Origin: an uncultured Bacteroidales bacterium
Lineage (GTDB): Bacteria > Bacteroidota > Bacteroidia > Bacteroidales > Paludibacteraceae
Length of the DNA: 9,593 bases
Direction: 5' to 3'
Assembly: GCA_903929065.1 (NCBI GenBank)
Contig: CAIYTJ010000692.1
Coordinates: 1-9,593 of the forward strand
The notes under the pieces are model-generated. The model was not told where the DNA came from. It did not search any database and saw nothing but the letters and a program-made list of their open reading frames with translations. The translations under genes and the position numbers were made by a program. Shown here in pieces: positions 1 through 6,584 of the stretch; positions within the stretch are counted from its first letter, which is position 1; each line of letters opens with the position of its first letter.

Positions 1-1158
1 ACCATCGTAACTCAGGAAATAATTAGTGCCAATGGATTGGTTTTTAATGTGCAGGCGCTCTTCGGTGCCGTTCATTATTTCGTCCATTGCTTCGTCAGGA
101 ATATCTGCAACAGCAGTTTTCAAGGTACAATCGTATTTTTCCAGAATGGCTTCAATCTGCCAGAAAATAGTCGTTGGTTTGTGTTTTCCAAGCGGCGAAA
201 TGGCTCCGTTGTAAATGCTCAGTTTTCTGTCCGGAACAATTTTGTCCATATCAATCTGGTTCACAAAACCAAGACCTTTGCAATGCGGACAAGCGCCATG
301 AGGTGAATTGAACGAAAAATTATGAGGAGCCGGTTCGTCATACGAAATGCCGCTGGTCGGGCACATCAGCATTTTGCTGAAATAACGTGCTTCGTCCTTG
401 TCTTTTTCGAGCAACATCACAATGCCGTTGCCTTGCTGCATGGCCTTTTGCATAGATTGTTTCAGACGGGCGCGGTCTTTTTCGGCAACCAGCAATTTGT
501 CAATCACCACTTCGATATCGTGGTTTTTGTATCGGTCGAGCTTTAAACCGTGAGTAGCTTCGCGAATCTCGCCATCAATGCGAACGTTCAGATATCCTTT
601 TTTTCGGATTTGTTCAAACAATTCTTTATAATGTCCTTTTCGGCCACGTACCAATGGTGCTAGCAGAAAGGTTTTTTTGCCTTCGTAATCTTTCAGAATC
701 AAATCCACAATCTGGTCTTCGGAATATTTCACCATTTTCTCGCCTGTTACGTACGAAAAAGCTTCACCGGCGCGCGCAAAAAGGAGACGCAGGAAGTCAT
801 AAATCTCGGTGGTGGTACCAACGGTAGAACGTGGATTTTTATTGGTGGTTTTTTGCTCAATGGAAATTACCGGGCTTAAACCGGTGATTTTATCCACATC
901 GGGACGCTCCATCGTGCCCAAAAAACTGCGGGCATAAGCCGAAAAGGTTTCGATATACCGCCGTTGTCCTTCAGCAAAAATGGTATCGAAAGCCAGTGAT
1001 GATTTTCCGCTGCCGCTCAGTCCGGTGATTACGGTGAGTGCATCGCGGGGAATGGAAACATCGATATTTTTCAGGTTATGTACGCGGGCGCCAATAACCT
1101 CCACTTTCTCTGAGGCATCGAGCGGTTGTATGTCGGTATTTGTTGTCAAAACGGTCAT
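1..1158 (-). CDS. uvrA: UvrA excinuclease ABC subunit A, N-terminal part (runs off left edge)
   Basis: UvrA is the DNA-damage sensor of nucleotide excision repair; it dimerises, uses two ABC ATPase modules and hands damaged DNA to UvrB in the cytoplasm. The 386 codons seen are open to the window edge, about 40% of a usual ~940-residue UvrA. GARVHNLKNID (residues 23-33) is the usual opening, the Walker A motif GLSGSGKS is at 46-53, and the conserved stretch EGQRRYIETFSAYARSFL follows directly. The UvrB-binding and insertion region comes next, then the first zinc-module region (C266...C290-P-H-C293). Here the usual first CxxC pair reads C266-P-T-S269, so one zinc ligand is Ser. The ATG at 1158 is the only Met near the start and leaves about 20 residues before the conserved opening. 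It is divergent from the aminopeptidase gene. A -7 box lies only about 15 bases upstream of the ATG, so the leader would be very short. Confidence 0.97.
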   Translation of the reverse strand, partial: MTVLTTNTDIQPLDASEKVEVIGARVHNLKNIDVSIPRDALTVITGLSGSGKSSLAFDTIFAEGQRRYIETFSAYARSFLGTMERPDVDKITGLSPVISIEQKTTNKNPRSTVGTTTEIYDFLRLLFARAGEAFSYVTGEKMVKYSEDQIVDLILKDYEGKKTFLLAPLVRGRKGHYKELFEQIRKKGYLNVRIDGEIREATHGLKLDRYKNHDIEVVIDKLLVAEKDRARLKQSMQKAMQQGNGIVMLLEKDKDEARYFSKMLMCPTSGISYDEPAPHNFSFNSPHGACPHCKGLGFVNQIDMDKIVPDRKLSIYNGAISPLGKHKPTTIFWQIEAILEKYDCTLKTAVADIPDEAMDEIMNGTEERLHIKNQSIGTNYFLSYDG

Positions 1159-1172
1159 TTTTTTAGAACTTG

Positions 1173-1180
1173 CAAAGATA
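1173..1180 (-). promoter_or_regulatory. Bacteroidota -7 promoter box for uvrA
   Basis: Read on the minus strand this is TATCTTTG followed by CA, a perfect match to the Bacteroidota primary-sigma -7 consensus TAnnTTTG. No good TTG/TTTG -33 element stands at 17-23 bases upstream; the nearest is TTTATG at 1208-1203. Transcription would start around 1167-1170, leaving roughly ten bases before the uvrA ATG. Confidence 0.6.
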
Positions 1181-1191
1181 CGAAAATGAAA

Positions 1192-1207
1192 TTATGTTGC
1201 ATCATAA
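1192..1207. promoter_or_regulatory. Near-perfect 16-bp palindrome over the uvrA -33 region (possible operator)
   Basis: TTATGTTGCATCATAA is an inverted repeat with seven of eight base pairs symmetric (only the sixth pair, T/T, fails). It lies 12 to 27 bases upstream of the uvrA -7 box, where a repressor would block polymerase. The binding protein is unknown; I do not recognise it as a standard LexA box. It is short enough to be chance in AT-rich DNA. Confidence 0.3.
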
Positions 1208-1247
1208 ACCTTTTGTAAATTACTTTTGTTGAATTAATATCATCTTT

Positions 1248-1280
1248 TTTATGATTATCATTACACATTAACTATCTTTG
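1248..1280 (+). promoter_or_regulatory. Promoter for the aminopeptidase P gene
   Basis: TATCTTTG at 1273-1280 (followed by CA) is a perfect TAnnTTTG -7 box. A weak -33-like TTTATG at 1248-1253 stands 19 bases upstream. The start of transcription would be near 1285, about 32 bases before the ATG at 1318. An 11-bp perfect palindrome, ATGATTATCAT (1251-1261), overlaps the -33 end of the spacer. The -7 box mirrors the one serving uvrA on the other strand. Confidence 0.65.
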
Positions 1281-1317
1281 CATTCTGGAATCAAAATTGA
1301 AACATAAAAATATTACC

Positions 1318-3108
1318 ATGGACCAAATTACAAAACGACTTTCGTTGCTTCGCGACGCCATGAAACAACAGGGCATTTCTGCCTGCATTATACCGGGCAC
1401 TGACCCGCATGCCAGTGAATATATCGCCGATTTTTGGAAGGAACGCGTCTGGATTTCAGGGTTCGACGGCTCTGCCGGAACGGCTGTGGTTACGCTTACC
1501 AGTGCCGGATTATGGACCGATTCGCGCTATTTTCTTCATGCAGCCGAACAATTGGAAGGAACCGGAATTGAGTTGATGAAACAGGGTTTGCCCGAAACGC
1601 TGGAGATTTTACCCTGGCTGGCCACACAACTCAAAGCGGGCGAAAAAGTGGGTGTAAATGCACAAATGTTCTCCGTAAATGCTTATTCGGCCATGAAATC
1701 GGAACTCAGCATGAGCAACCTAGAACTGGTTTCCATCGATTTACTGGCCAAAGTCTGGACTGACCGCCCTTCGTTGCCATTGAATCCGTTTTTTGTTTTC
1801 GATACCAAATATTCTGGAAAACCGACCACCGAAAAACTCACTGCTGTACGTGCCGAAATGAAAAAAGCGCATGCCGATGTTTTTGTGATTTCCGCGTTGG
1901 ACGATATCGCCTGGCTGTTTAATATCCGCGGAAATGATGTGGCTTACAATCCGGTGGTGATTGCTTACGCTTTGGTCGAAAGCGATAAAGCCACGTTATA
2001 TATTTCGACCGAGAAACTGACTGCTGAAACTTCGGCCTATCTCAAAGCCCAGGGCGTAACAGTTGCTCCGTATCTGGCTATTTATGATGAACTGAAACAA
2101 ATTCCGGTTGCAAAAGCCGTTTTGATTGATGGCGGCAAACTGAATCAGGCGTTGTTCGAATCCATTCCTGCCGGTTGTGCCATCCGCAATTCCATGTCAC
2201 CGGTTTTCAAACTGAAAAGCGTGAAAAACGAAGTGGAAATGACCGGCGTTCGTCTTGCCATGGCTAAAGATGGTGTGGCGTTGACCCGCTTTTTTATGTG
2301 GCTGGAAGAAAACCTGAATTCGGGACAATTGACCGAAGTTTCCATTGACAAGAAATTATACGAATTCCGCAGCAAACAGGAAAATTTTGTGGGCGAAAGT
2401 TTTGGAACCATTGCCGGTTATGCAGCCCACGGTGCCATTGTGCATTACAGTGCCACACCCGAAAGTGCTTCCACCCTGAAACCTGAAAATATCTTTCTGC
2501 TCGATTCAGGCGGACAATTCCTCGATGGAACGACCGACATAACCCGAACAGTGGCATTAGGAACGCCAACAGCGCAACAAAAAACCGACAACACATTAGT
2601 ATTAAAAGGTCACATTGCGCTGGCAAAAGCGATATTTCCTTCGGGAACTCGTGGTTCCCAACTTGATATTCTGGCACGTAAAGCCATGTGGGATTTGGGC
2701 TTGAATTATGGTCATGGAACCGGTCACGGGGTTGGACATTTTCTGAATGTACACGAAGGACCGCAAAGTATCCGTATGGACGAAAACCCGACAGTTTTGC
2801 AACCCGGCATGATGCTTTCCAATGAACCCGGAATGTATCGTACCAATGAATACGGCATCCGCATTGAAAATCTGGTGCAGGTTGTTCCGGCACAAAAAAC
2901 GGAATTCGGACAATTCCTGAAGTTCGAAACACTGACACTTTTCCCAATCGACCAACATCTGATTAACTTCGATATGCTGAACAATTCGGAAATTGATTGG
3001 TTGAATGAATATCATCAAAGGGTTTACGACATTCTTTCGCCCAAATTGAATGAATATGAACGTGAATGGTTGAGTAAAAAATGCAGTCCGTATATTCGGG
3101 TGAATTAG
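1318..3108 (+). CDS. pepP: Xaa-Pro aminopeptidase (M24B family, three-domain aminopeptidase P)
   Basis: This 596-residue enzyme should remove an N-terminal residue that precedes proline, using two divalent metals, in the cytoplasm (no signal peptide). Length and layout match the three-domain APP1-like type (two creatinase-like N-terminal domains, then a pita-bread catalytic domain from about 300, then the C-terminal segment from about 530), not the shorter E. coli PepP. All five expected metal ligands are present: D396 in LLDSGG, D407 in GTTDITRT, H470 in HGTGHGVG, E503 in SNEPGMY and E517 in IRIENL. The substrate-binding histidines H376, H466 and H479 are also there. I start at ATG 1318, because the preceding in-frame TTG at 1297 adds seven poor residues and lies very close to the predicted transcription start. 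No hairpin terminator follows, so read-through into queF is possible. Confidence 0.95.
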   Translation: MDQITKRLSLLRDAMKQQGISACIIPGTDPHASEYIADFWKERVWISGFDGSAGTAVVTLTSAGLWTDSRYFLHAAEQLEGTGIELMKQGLPETLEILPWLATQLKAGEKVGVNAQMFSVNAYSAMKSELSMSNLELVSIDLLAKVWTDRPSLPLNPFFVFDTKYSGKPTTEKLTAVRAEMKKAHADVFVISALDDIAWLFNIRGNDVAYNPVVIAYALVESDKATLYISTEKLTAETSAYLKAQGVTVAPYLAIYDELKQIPVAKAVLIDGGKLNQALFESIPAGCAIRNSMSPVFKLKSVKNEVEMTGVRLAMAKDGVALTRFFMWLEENLNSGQLTEVSIDKKLYEFRSKQENFVGESFGTIAGYAAHGAIVHYSATPESASTLKPENIFLLDSGGQFLDGTTDITRTVALGTPTAQQKTDNTLVLKGHIALAKAIFPSGTRGSQLDILARKAMWDLGLNYGHGTGHGVGHFLNVHEGPQSIRMDENPTVLQPGMMLSNEPGMYRTNEYGIRIENLVQVVPAQKTEFGQFLKFETLTLFPIDQHLINFDMLNNSEIDWLNEYHQRVYDILSPKLNEYEREWLSKKCSPYIRVN

Positions 3109-3112
3109 TAAA

Positions 3113-3208
3113 CTTGTTGATTAGTTTATCAGTTAATTGGTTAATTGGTTCATCGGTTCATACTGTATTGAACGAATTAACCAATTAATAAATCAACCAA
3201 TTCACCAA
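3113..3208. repeat. Octamer-phased imperfect inverted repeat between pepP and queF
   Basis: The gap consists of consecutive 8-base units in strict register. Six units on the left (3113-3160) follow the pattern T-T/C-A/G-G-T-T-A/C-A, for example TTGGTTAA at 3137 and TTGGTTCA at 3145. One centre unit is TACTGTAT (3161-3168). Five units on the right (3169-3208) are the reverse-complement form, for example TTAACCAA at 3177 and TCAACCAA at 3193. The arms pair unit by unit around the 8-base centre; the second pair out (3145-3152 with 3177-3184) matches 7 of 8, and others match 5-6 of 8. There is no T-tract, so it is not a typical terminator. I see no -7 promoter box inside. It may be a dispersed intergenic repeat, an RNA-level hairpin, or a protein-binding array. 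Confidence 0.75.
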
Positions 3209-3217
3209 CAGAAGGCA

Positions 3218-4114
3218 ATGAATTTTAATATAAAGGATTCCATACTCGGAAAATCAGCAACAACCGCTGAAAAGTACGACCCAACACTTTTATTCCGCAT
3301 TCCACGTTCCGAAAACCGGATTCATTATGATTTACATGATGATAAGCTGCCTTTCGTTGGGTATGATGTATGGAATTGTTACGAAGTCTCATTTCTGACC
3401 GATAATGGTTTGCCGGTTTCGCGGGTAATGAAGCTGGTTTATGCAGCTGACAGCCAATATCTGGTTGAATCGAAATCATTGAAATTATACCTCAATAGTT
3501 TCAATATGGATCATTGCGGAAAAACGATCAATGATGCCGAACAACGGGTAGGAGTGACCATTTCACAGGATTTGAGTAATCTCCTCGAAACGCAGGTTTA
3601 TGTTTCATTATTTCACTCCAAGTGTGAGGTGCGCAAACCTTTCCCGACGTTTATAAATGTTGATTTGGCTTCACAGATACCGTTGAAATTGCAGGAATCC
3701 ATTCATTTTACCCGTTTCACCGAATCGCCTGATTTGATTCGCTGCGAAAAGACCGAAGCGCTGCATTCCTGTCTTTTCCGCACGGATTTGTTGCGTTCCA
3801 ATTGCCGGGTAACCAACCAACCCGACTGGGGCGATTTGTTTGTGGAAATAACGGCACACCGCGATATAGATTTGAGTTCCATCATGGAATATCTGGTTTC
3901 ATTCCGGAAGGAAAATCATTTTCACGAAGAAGTGGTGGAAATGATATACAAACGGTTCTGGGATATTTTTGAACCGGAAACGCTTATGGTGGCGGCCATG
4001 TACACACGTCGCGGCGGCATTGATATCAATCCGATCCGTGCTTCCCATCCCGAATTGATTGATGAAACACTGGTCAGCACCAAGTTGATGGTGGAAAAAA
4101 CACAGCGACAATAA
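3218..4114 (+). CDS. queF: NADPH-dependent 7-cyano-7-deazaguanine reductase (long, YqcD-type QueF)
   Basis: QueF reduces preQ0 to preQ1 with two NADPH (EC 1.7.1.13), a committed step of queuosine synthesis for tRNAs with G34. The 298-residue product fits the long unimodular QueF type (E. coli about 282). Visible signatures are the substrate and NADPH motif ESKSLKLY at 84-91, catalytic C196 in LRSNC, catalytic D203 in NQPDWG (seven residues later, as in E. coli C190/D197), and F235-H236-E237 corresponding to the E. coli Phe-His-Glu that closes the pocket. I chose ATG 3218, preceded by AGAAGG; a TTG-started extension from 3137 would translate the octamer repeat and is not credible. No own -7 box is visible, so it may share the pepP transcript. 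The next gene is a tRNA with its own promoter. Confidence 0.96.
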   Translation: MNFNIKDSILGKSATTAEKYDPTLLFRIPRSENRIHYDLHDDKLPFVGYDVWNCYEVSFLTDNGLPVSRVMKLVYAADSQYLVESKSLKLYLNSFNMDHCGKTINDAEQRVGVTISQDLSNLLETQVYVSLFHSKCEVRKPFPTFINVDLASQIPLKLQESIHFTRFTESPDLIRCEKTEALHSCLFRTDLLRSNCRVTNQPDWGDLFVEITAHRDIDLSSIMEYLVSFRKENHFHEEVVEMIYKRFWDIFEPETLMVAAMYTRRGGIDINPIRASHPELIDETLVSTKLMVEKTQRQ

Positions 4115-4141
4115 TTGTTTCCTGAAACTTATGGAAAGGTC

Positions 4142-4171
4142 TTGTAAAATCCAAAAATCGTAGTATCTTTG
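4142..4171 (+). promoter_or_regulatory. Strong promoter for tRNA-Leu
   Basis: TTG at 4142-4144 and TATCTTTG at 4164-4171 are separated by exactly 19 bases, the best match to the Bacteroidota TTG-N19-TAnnTTTG promoter in this window. Transcription would start near 4176, about 14 bases before the mature tRNA 5' end. It lies just after the queF stop and makes the tRNA independent of queF. Confidence 0.8.
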
Positions 4172-4189
4172 CACCCGCTAACACAGCAA

Positions 4190-4271
4190 GCGGCTGTGGC
4201 GTAATTGGTAGCCGCGCCAGACTTAGGATCTGGTACCGAGAGGTGTGTGGGTTCGAGTCCCTTCAGCCGCA
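4190..4271 (+). tRNA. trnL(uag): tRNA-Leu (anticodon UAG)
   Basis: The 82-base cloverleaf has a fully paired 7-bp acceptor stem (GCGGCTG with CAGCCGC) and discriminator A at 4271. The 3-bp D stem (GCG/CGC) carries a GG-containing loop. The anticodon stem CCAGA/TCTGG holds the loop CTTAGGA, with anticodon TAG at 4224-4226, which reads CUA and probably other CUN leucine codons. The 13-base class II variable arm (ACC/GGT stem) fits leucine. The T loop is TTCGAGT. The T stem GTGGG/CCCTT has three G-C pairs, one T-T mismatch and one G-T pair. The 3' CCA is not encoded, so it must be added after transcription. A hairpin terminator follows at once. Confidence 0.96.
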
Positions 4272-4273
4272 CG

Positions 4274-4311
4274 AAAAATCCCGATAATCTAACGATTGTC
4301 GGGATTTTTTT
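4274..4311. terminator. Bidirectional intrinsic terminator between tRNA-Leu and the GH42 gene
   Basis: ATCCCGATAATC (4278-4289) pairs with GATTGTCGGGAT (4294-4305) over 12 bp with one G-T pair and a TAAC loop. A T-tract at 4305-4311 serves the tRNA. The A-run at 4274-4278 becomes a T-tract on the other strand, and the minus-strand GH42 stop codon is only 15 bases away, so both convergent transcripts can end here. Confidence 0.9.
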
Positions 4312-4325
4312 ATTGATGCTATTGA

Positions 4326-6404
4326 TTATTGCCAAATCACCACTCCGGCAATATCCAGGTCTTTGGAACCGAGAATGATTTTGGCATTGGTAGGAATATT
4401 AATACTTACTTTGGTTGAGGAATAATTAATTGCCACCCAGAAACCATCGCGCCAGTTTACCATTACACCTTCGGGTTGTTCGTTGGTGGTAATGCCGGCC
4501 GCTTCAAAGGTTTTTTTCAGAATTTCTTTCTCCAGTTTGCCGTTTTCGGTATCCGTGCCAATGTAAGTCACACTTCCTTTTCCCACGCGGCGATGAACCA
4601 CCGAAGCTTTTCCGGCATAAAACTGGTCGGCATAAGTGGCCCAGGTTTCCGTTCCGAAATATGGTTCAAGAATGTCTCCCCACGTATTCCAACAGTATTT
4701 CTCCCCATTGAACGTTACGTTAGCTTTGGTTTCTGAACTCATTTCGTCGTACATCGGGATTTTAGCACCAATCAAACCGGCTATCGCATCTGCCCACGGT
4801 GCTTCAAAGAAATGTCCGTTGCGGTCTTTCAATCCGGTGCGGCAAGTCAGAATCAGTTGTCCGCCATTTTCCACGTATTTTTTCCATTTGGCAATCAAAT
4901 CCTTGTCGACAAGCTGGTAGGCTGGTGCCACCACCACCGGATAAGCCGAAAGATCGCGGTCTTCGCCTACAATATCCACCGGAACGCAAAGCGATTTTAA
5001 GGAAGAATAATATCGGGTGATATGATTTATTTCGTTCCACTTGTAGGTTTGCGGTTGAATTTCGGTTTCCCAAACGTTATCAGGATTAAACAACAAAGCG
5101 GTTTTGCGGGTCGCAAATTCTGCCGGCATGGAAACGTTCGGTTTATAAAGTTTGCGCAACTCACGGATTTCTTTCATAAACCGGCTGTATTGCTGACCAC
5201 CGAAAAGTTCGGTCACACCATCCGTTCCAACCATTCCGTAGTGAAATTGCTCACTTCCAAACAGCGGCTGACGGAAACGGTACGAACAAACAAAATCCAG
5301 TCCGCCGGCAAATGCATTCCAGAGCCAGGCATGAATTGCGCCCGGATAGGGAAGCGGATTGTAGGTTCCCCAGTTTACCTGCCCCGGTTGAAGTTCCATC
5401 ACGCCTGTAACGCCTTTGAGCGGTCGAAAGAAATCATTTGCCCACGAAATGCGCCACGGATCGCCCAGGCGGAAACCCTGATCGCCCAGTCCTTTTGAAT
5501 AACCGGCCACCGGATACATGGTGTACGAAATAAAATCCAGGTCTTTATTTCTCCACGGATCGACATCGGTGTGAATATGCATGAAATTGGTGGTAACAAA
5601 CTGTGATTTGGATACGTTTTCACGCAGCGTGTTGTATTGCATGGAAATAAATCCGGCACATTCGTCGGCAAAAAACCGTTTGAAATCAACCAGCGAAGTG
5701 GTACTTGCCGGTCCCGCATTCATTCTCAACTTATTCGGTATTTCAATCTGATCGAAAGTGGTGTAAACCCCCGACCAAAAAGCCGTTCCCCAGGCATTAT
5801 TCAGGTTGTCAATCGTTTTATATTTCTTTTGAAGCCAATTGCGGAAACTGATTTGTGCAGCCGGACTGTAATCGTATGCGCCATAATGCGATGGTTCATT
5901 ATCAATCTGCCAACCCCAGATTCGTTTGTCGTTGCCATAATGCTTTGCCATGGCTGCTACCATTTTGGTGGTCATTTCGCGGTATTTCGGACTTGAAAAC
6001 GAACCGTGCGTACGTGTGCCGTGCTGAGCGGTTTGTCCGCTTTGTAGTTCAATCAGCACTTCGGGATATTTACGCACCAACCAAACCGGCGGAGTAGCCG
6101 ACGAAGTGCACATAATTACTTTCAGATTGTGTTTTGCTGCCAGTTCCACGGCTTTATCCAGCCATTTAAAATCGAAATTTCCTTCGGCAGGTTCCATTTG
6201 TGCCCAGGCAAATTCAGCCATGTGCGTGAATTCGAAGCCCATATCTGCCATTTTCTTGAAATCGCGGTCCCATTGATCCGGATTCCATGCCTCGGGATAG
6301 TAATACACACCGGTTTCAACCATTTTTTCAGGTTTAAAAAATTCCTGCGCTTTCGCAGCAAAGGTAAATGCAATCAAAAAGCCAATTATGATTATTTTCT
6401 TCAT
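4326..6404 (-). CDS. Exported GH42 beta-galactosidase-type glycoside hydrolase
   Basis: A 692-residue retaining glycosidase of family GH42, which usually cleaves beta-D-galactosides from small oligosaccharides (some members act on alpha-L-arabinopyranosides). Residues 1-19 form a signal peptide (basic start, hydrophobic core, AKA before Q20), so the mature protein is periplasmic or exported; many GH42 enzymes are cytoplasmic. The TIM-barrel domain starts at GVYYYPEAW (32-40). The acid/base is E170 in WGWQIDNEP and the nucleophile is E337 in VMELQPGQVNW, matching the family motifs. The trimerisation-type domain spans roughly 433-640 and a small C-terminal domain follows. The region RTHGSFSSP (131-139) lacks the Cys seen in zinc-binding GH42 enzymes. 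It stands alone: no SusC/SusD pair, sensor or other glycosidase is in the window. Its stop faces the tRNA terminator, and its promoter is divergent from DUF3467. The exact sugar specificity is not readable. Confidence 0.93.
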   Translation of the reverse strand: MKKIIIIGFLIAFTFAAKAQEFFKPEKMVETGVYYYPEAWNPDQWDRDFKKMADMGFEFTHMAEFAWAQMEPAEGNFDFKWLDKAVELAAKHNLKVIMCTSSATPPVWLVRKYPEVLIELQSGQTAQHGTRTHGSFSSPKYREMTTKMVAAMAKHYGNDKRIWGWQIDNEPSHYGAYDYSPAAQISFRNWLQKKYKTIDNLNNAWGTAFWSGVYTTFDQIEIPNKLRMNAGPASTTSLVDFKRFFADECAGFISMQYNTLRENVSKSQFVTTNFMHIHTDVDPWRNKDLDFISYTMYPVAGYSKGLGDQGFRLGDPWRISWANDFFRPLKGVTGVMELQPGQVNWGTYNPLPYPGAIHAWLWNAFAGGLDFVCSYRFRQPLFGSEQFHYGMVGTDGVTELFGGQQYSRFMKEIRELRKLYKPNVSMPAEFATRKTALLFNPDNVWETEIQPQTYKWNEINHITRYYSSLKSLCVPVDIVGEDRDLSAYPVVVAPAYQLVDKDLIAKWKKYVENGGQLILTCRTGLKDRNGHFFEAPWADAIAGLIGAKIPMYDEMSSETKANVTFNGEKYCWNTWGDILEPYFGTETWATYADQFYAGKASVVHRRVGKGSVTYIGTDTENGKLEKEILKKTFEAAGITTNEQPEGVMVNWRDGFWVAINYSSTKVSINIPTNAKIILGSKDLDIAGVVIWQ

Positions 6405-6438
6405 AAACTTATGTGTTAGAAAGTTTCTGTTTGTTTTG

Positions 6439-6472
6439 CAAAGCTAGCTATAAAAACTGAAAATTGAACAAA
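6439..6472 (-). promoter_or_regulatory. Promoter for the GH42 gene
   Basis: On the minus strand TAGCTTTG (6446-6439), followed by CA, fits the TAnnTTTG -7 box. A TTTG (6472-6469) stands 22 bases upstream as -33 element, within the range reported for this phylum. Transcription would start near 6434, about 30 bases before the ATG at 6404. Confidence 0.6.
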
Positions 6473-6527
6473 ATTCGGATCAAAATAGTTTGAAAATTTC
6501 ACTAAATGAAAATGATTCAACAGCAGA

Positions 6528-6555
6528 TTTGTTTCAATAAAAATCAGTACTTTTG
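6528..6555 (+). promoter_or_regulatory. Candidate promoter for the DUF3467 gene
   Basis: TACTTTTG at 6548-6555 fits TAnnTTTG. A TTTG at 6528-6531 could be the -33 element, but the spacer is only 16 bases, slightly short. The start of transcription would be near 6560, about 25 bases before the ATG. The 180-base gap between the divergent GH42 and DUF3467 genes otherwise shows only AT-rich sequence. Confidence 0.5.
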
Positions 6556-6584
6556 TAATCAGAAAAAATATAAAACAAAATAAA

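Noticed and set aside
1297..1317. TTG start extending pepP by seven residues
   Set aside because: It sits within about 12 bases of the predicted transcription start and the added residues match nothing in the family. ATG 1318 gives the typical N-terminus.
2294..2947. Long minus-strand ORF (217 codons) inside pepP
   Set aside because: It is a shadow of the pepP coding frame, with no recognisable domain and a His/Phe/Arg-rich composition. The plus-strand product has all its catalytic residues.
3113..3208. CRISPR array reading of the repeated units
   Set aside because: The units are 8 bases with no spacers, and they invert at the centre. No cas gene is present.
3137..3217. TTG-started N-terminal extension of QueF
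   Set aside because: The added residues are only a translation of the octamer inverted repeat; normal QueF proteins begin near the ATG at 3218.
3109..3217. preQ1 riboswitch upstream of queF
   Set aside because: I looked for the short C-rich hairpin and A-rich tail of the preQ1 aptamers and found only the octamer repeat.
3218..4271. Functional link between queF and the adjacent tRNA
   Set aside because: Queuosine modifies G34 tRNAs (Asn, Asp, His, Tyr). This tRNA has anticodon UAG, so it is not a substrate, and it has its own promoter.
4190..4311. tRNA-Leu as an integration site for a mobile element
   Set aside because: No second copy of the tRNA 3' end, no integrase and no foreign genes are seen in the window.
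4129..4335. Minus-strand ORF of 68 codons across the tRNA
   Set aside because: It is the antisense of the tRNA-Leu cloverleaf and its terminator. Such tRNA-antisense ORFs are common false proteins.
5022..5498. Plus-strand ORF (158 codons) opposite the GH42 gene
   Set aside because: It overlaps the conserved GH42 nucleophile region on the other strand and shows no family signature.
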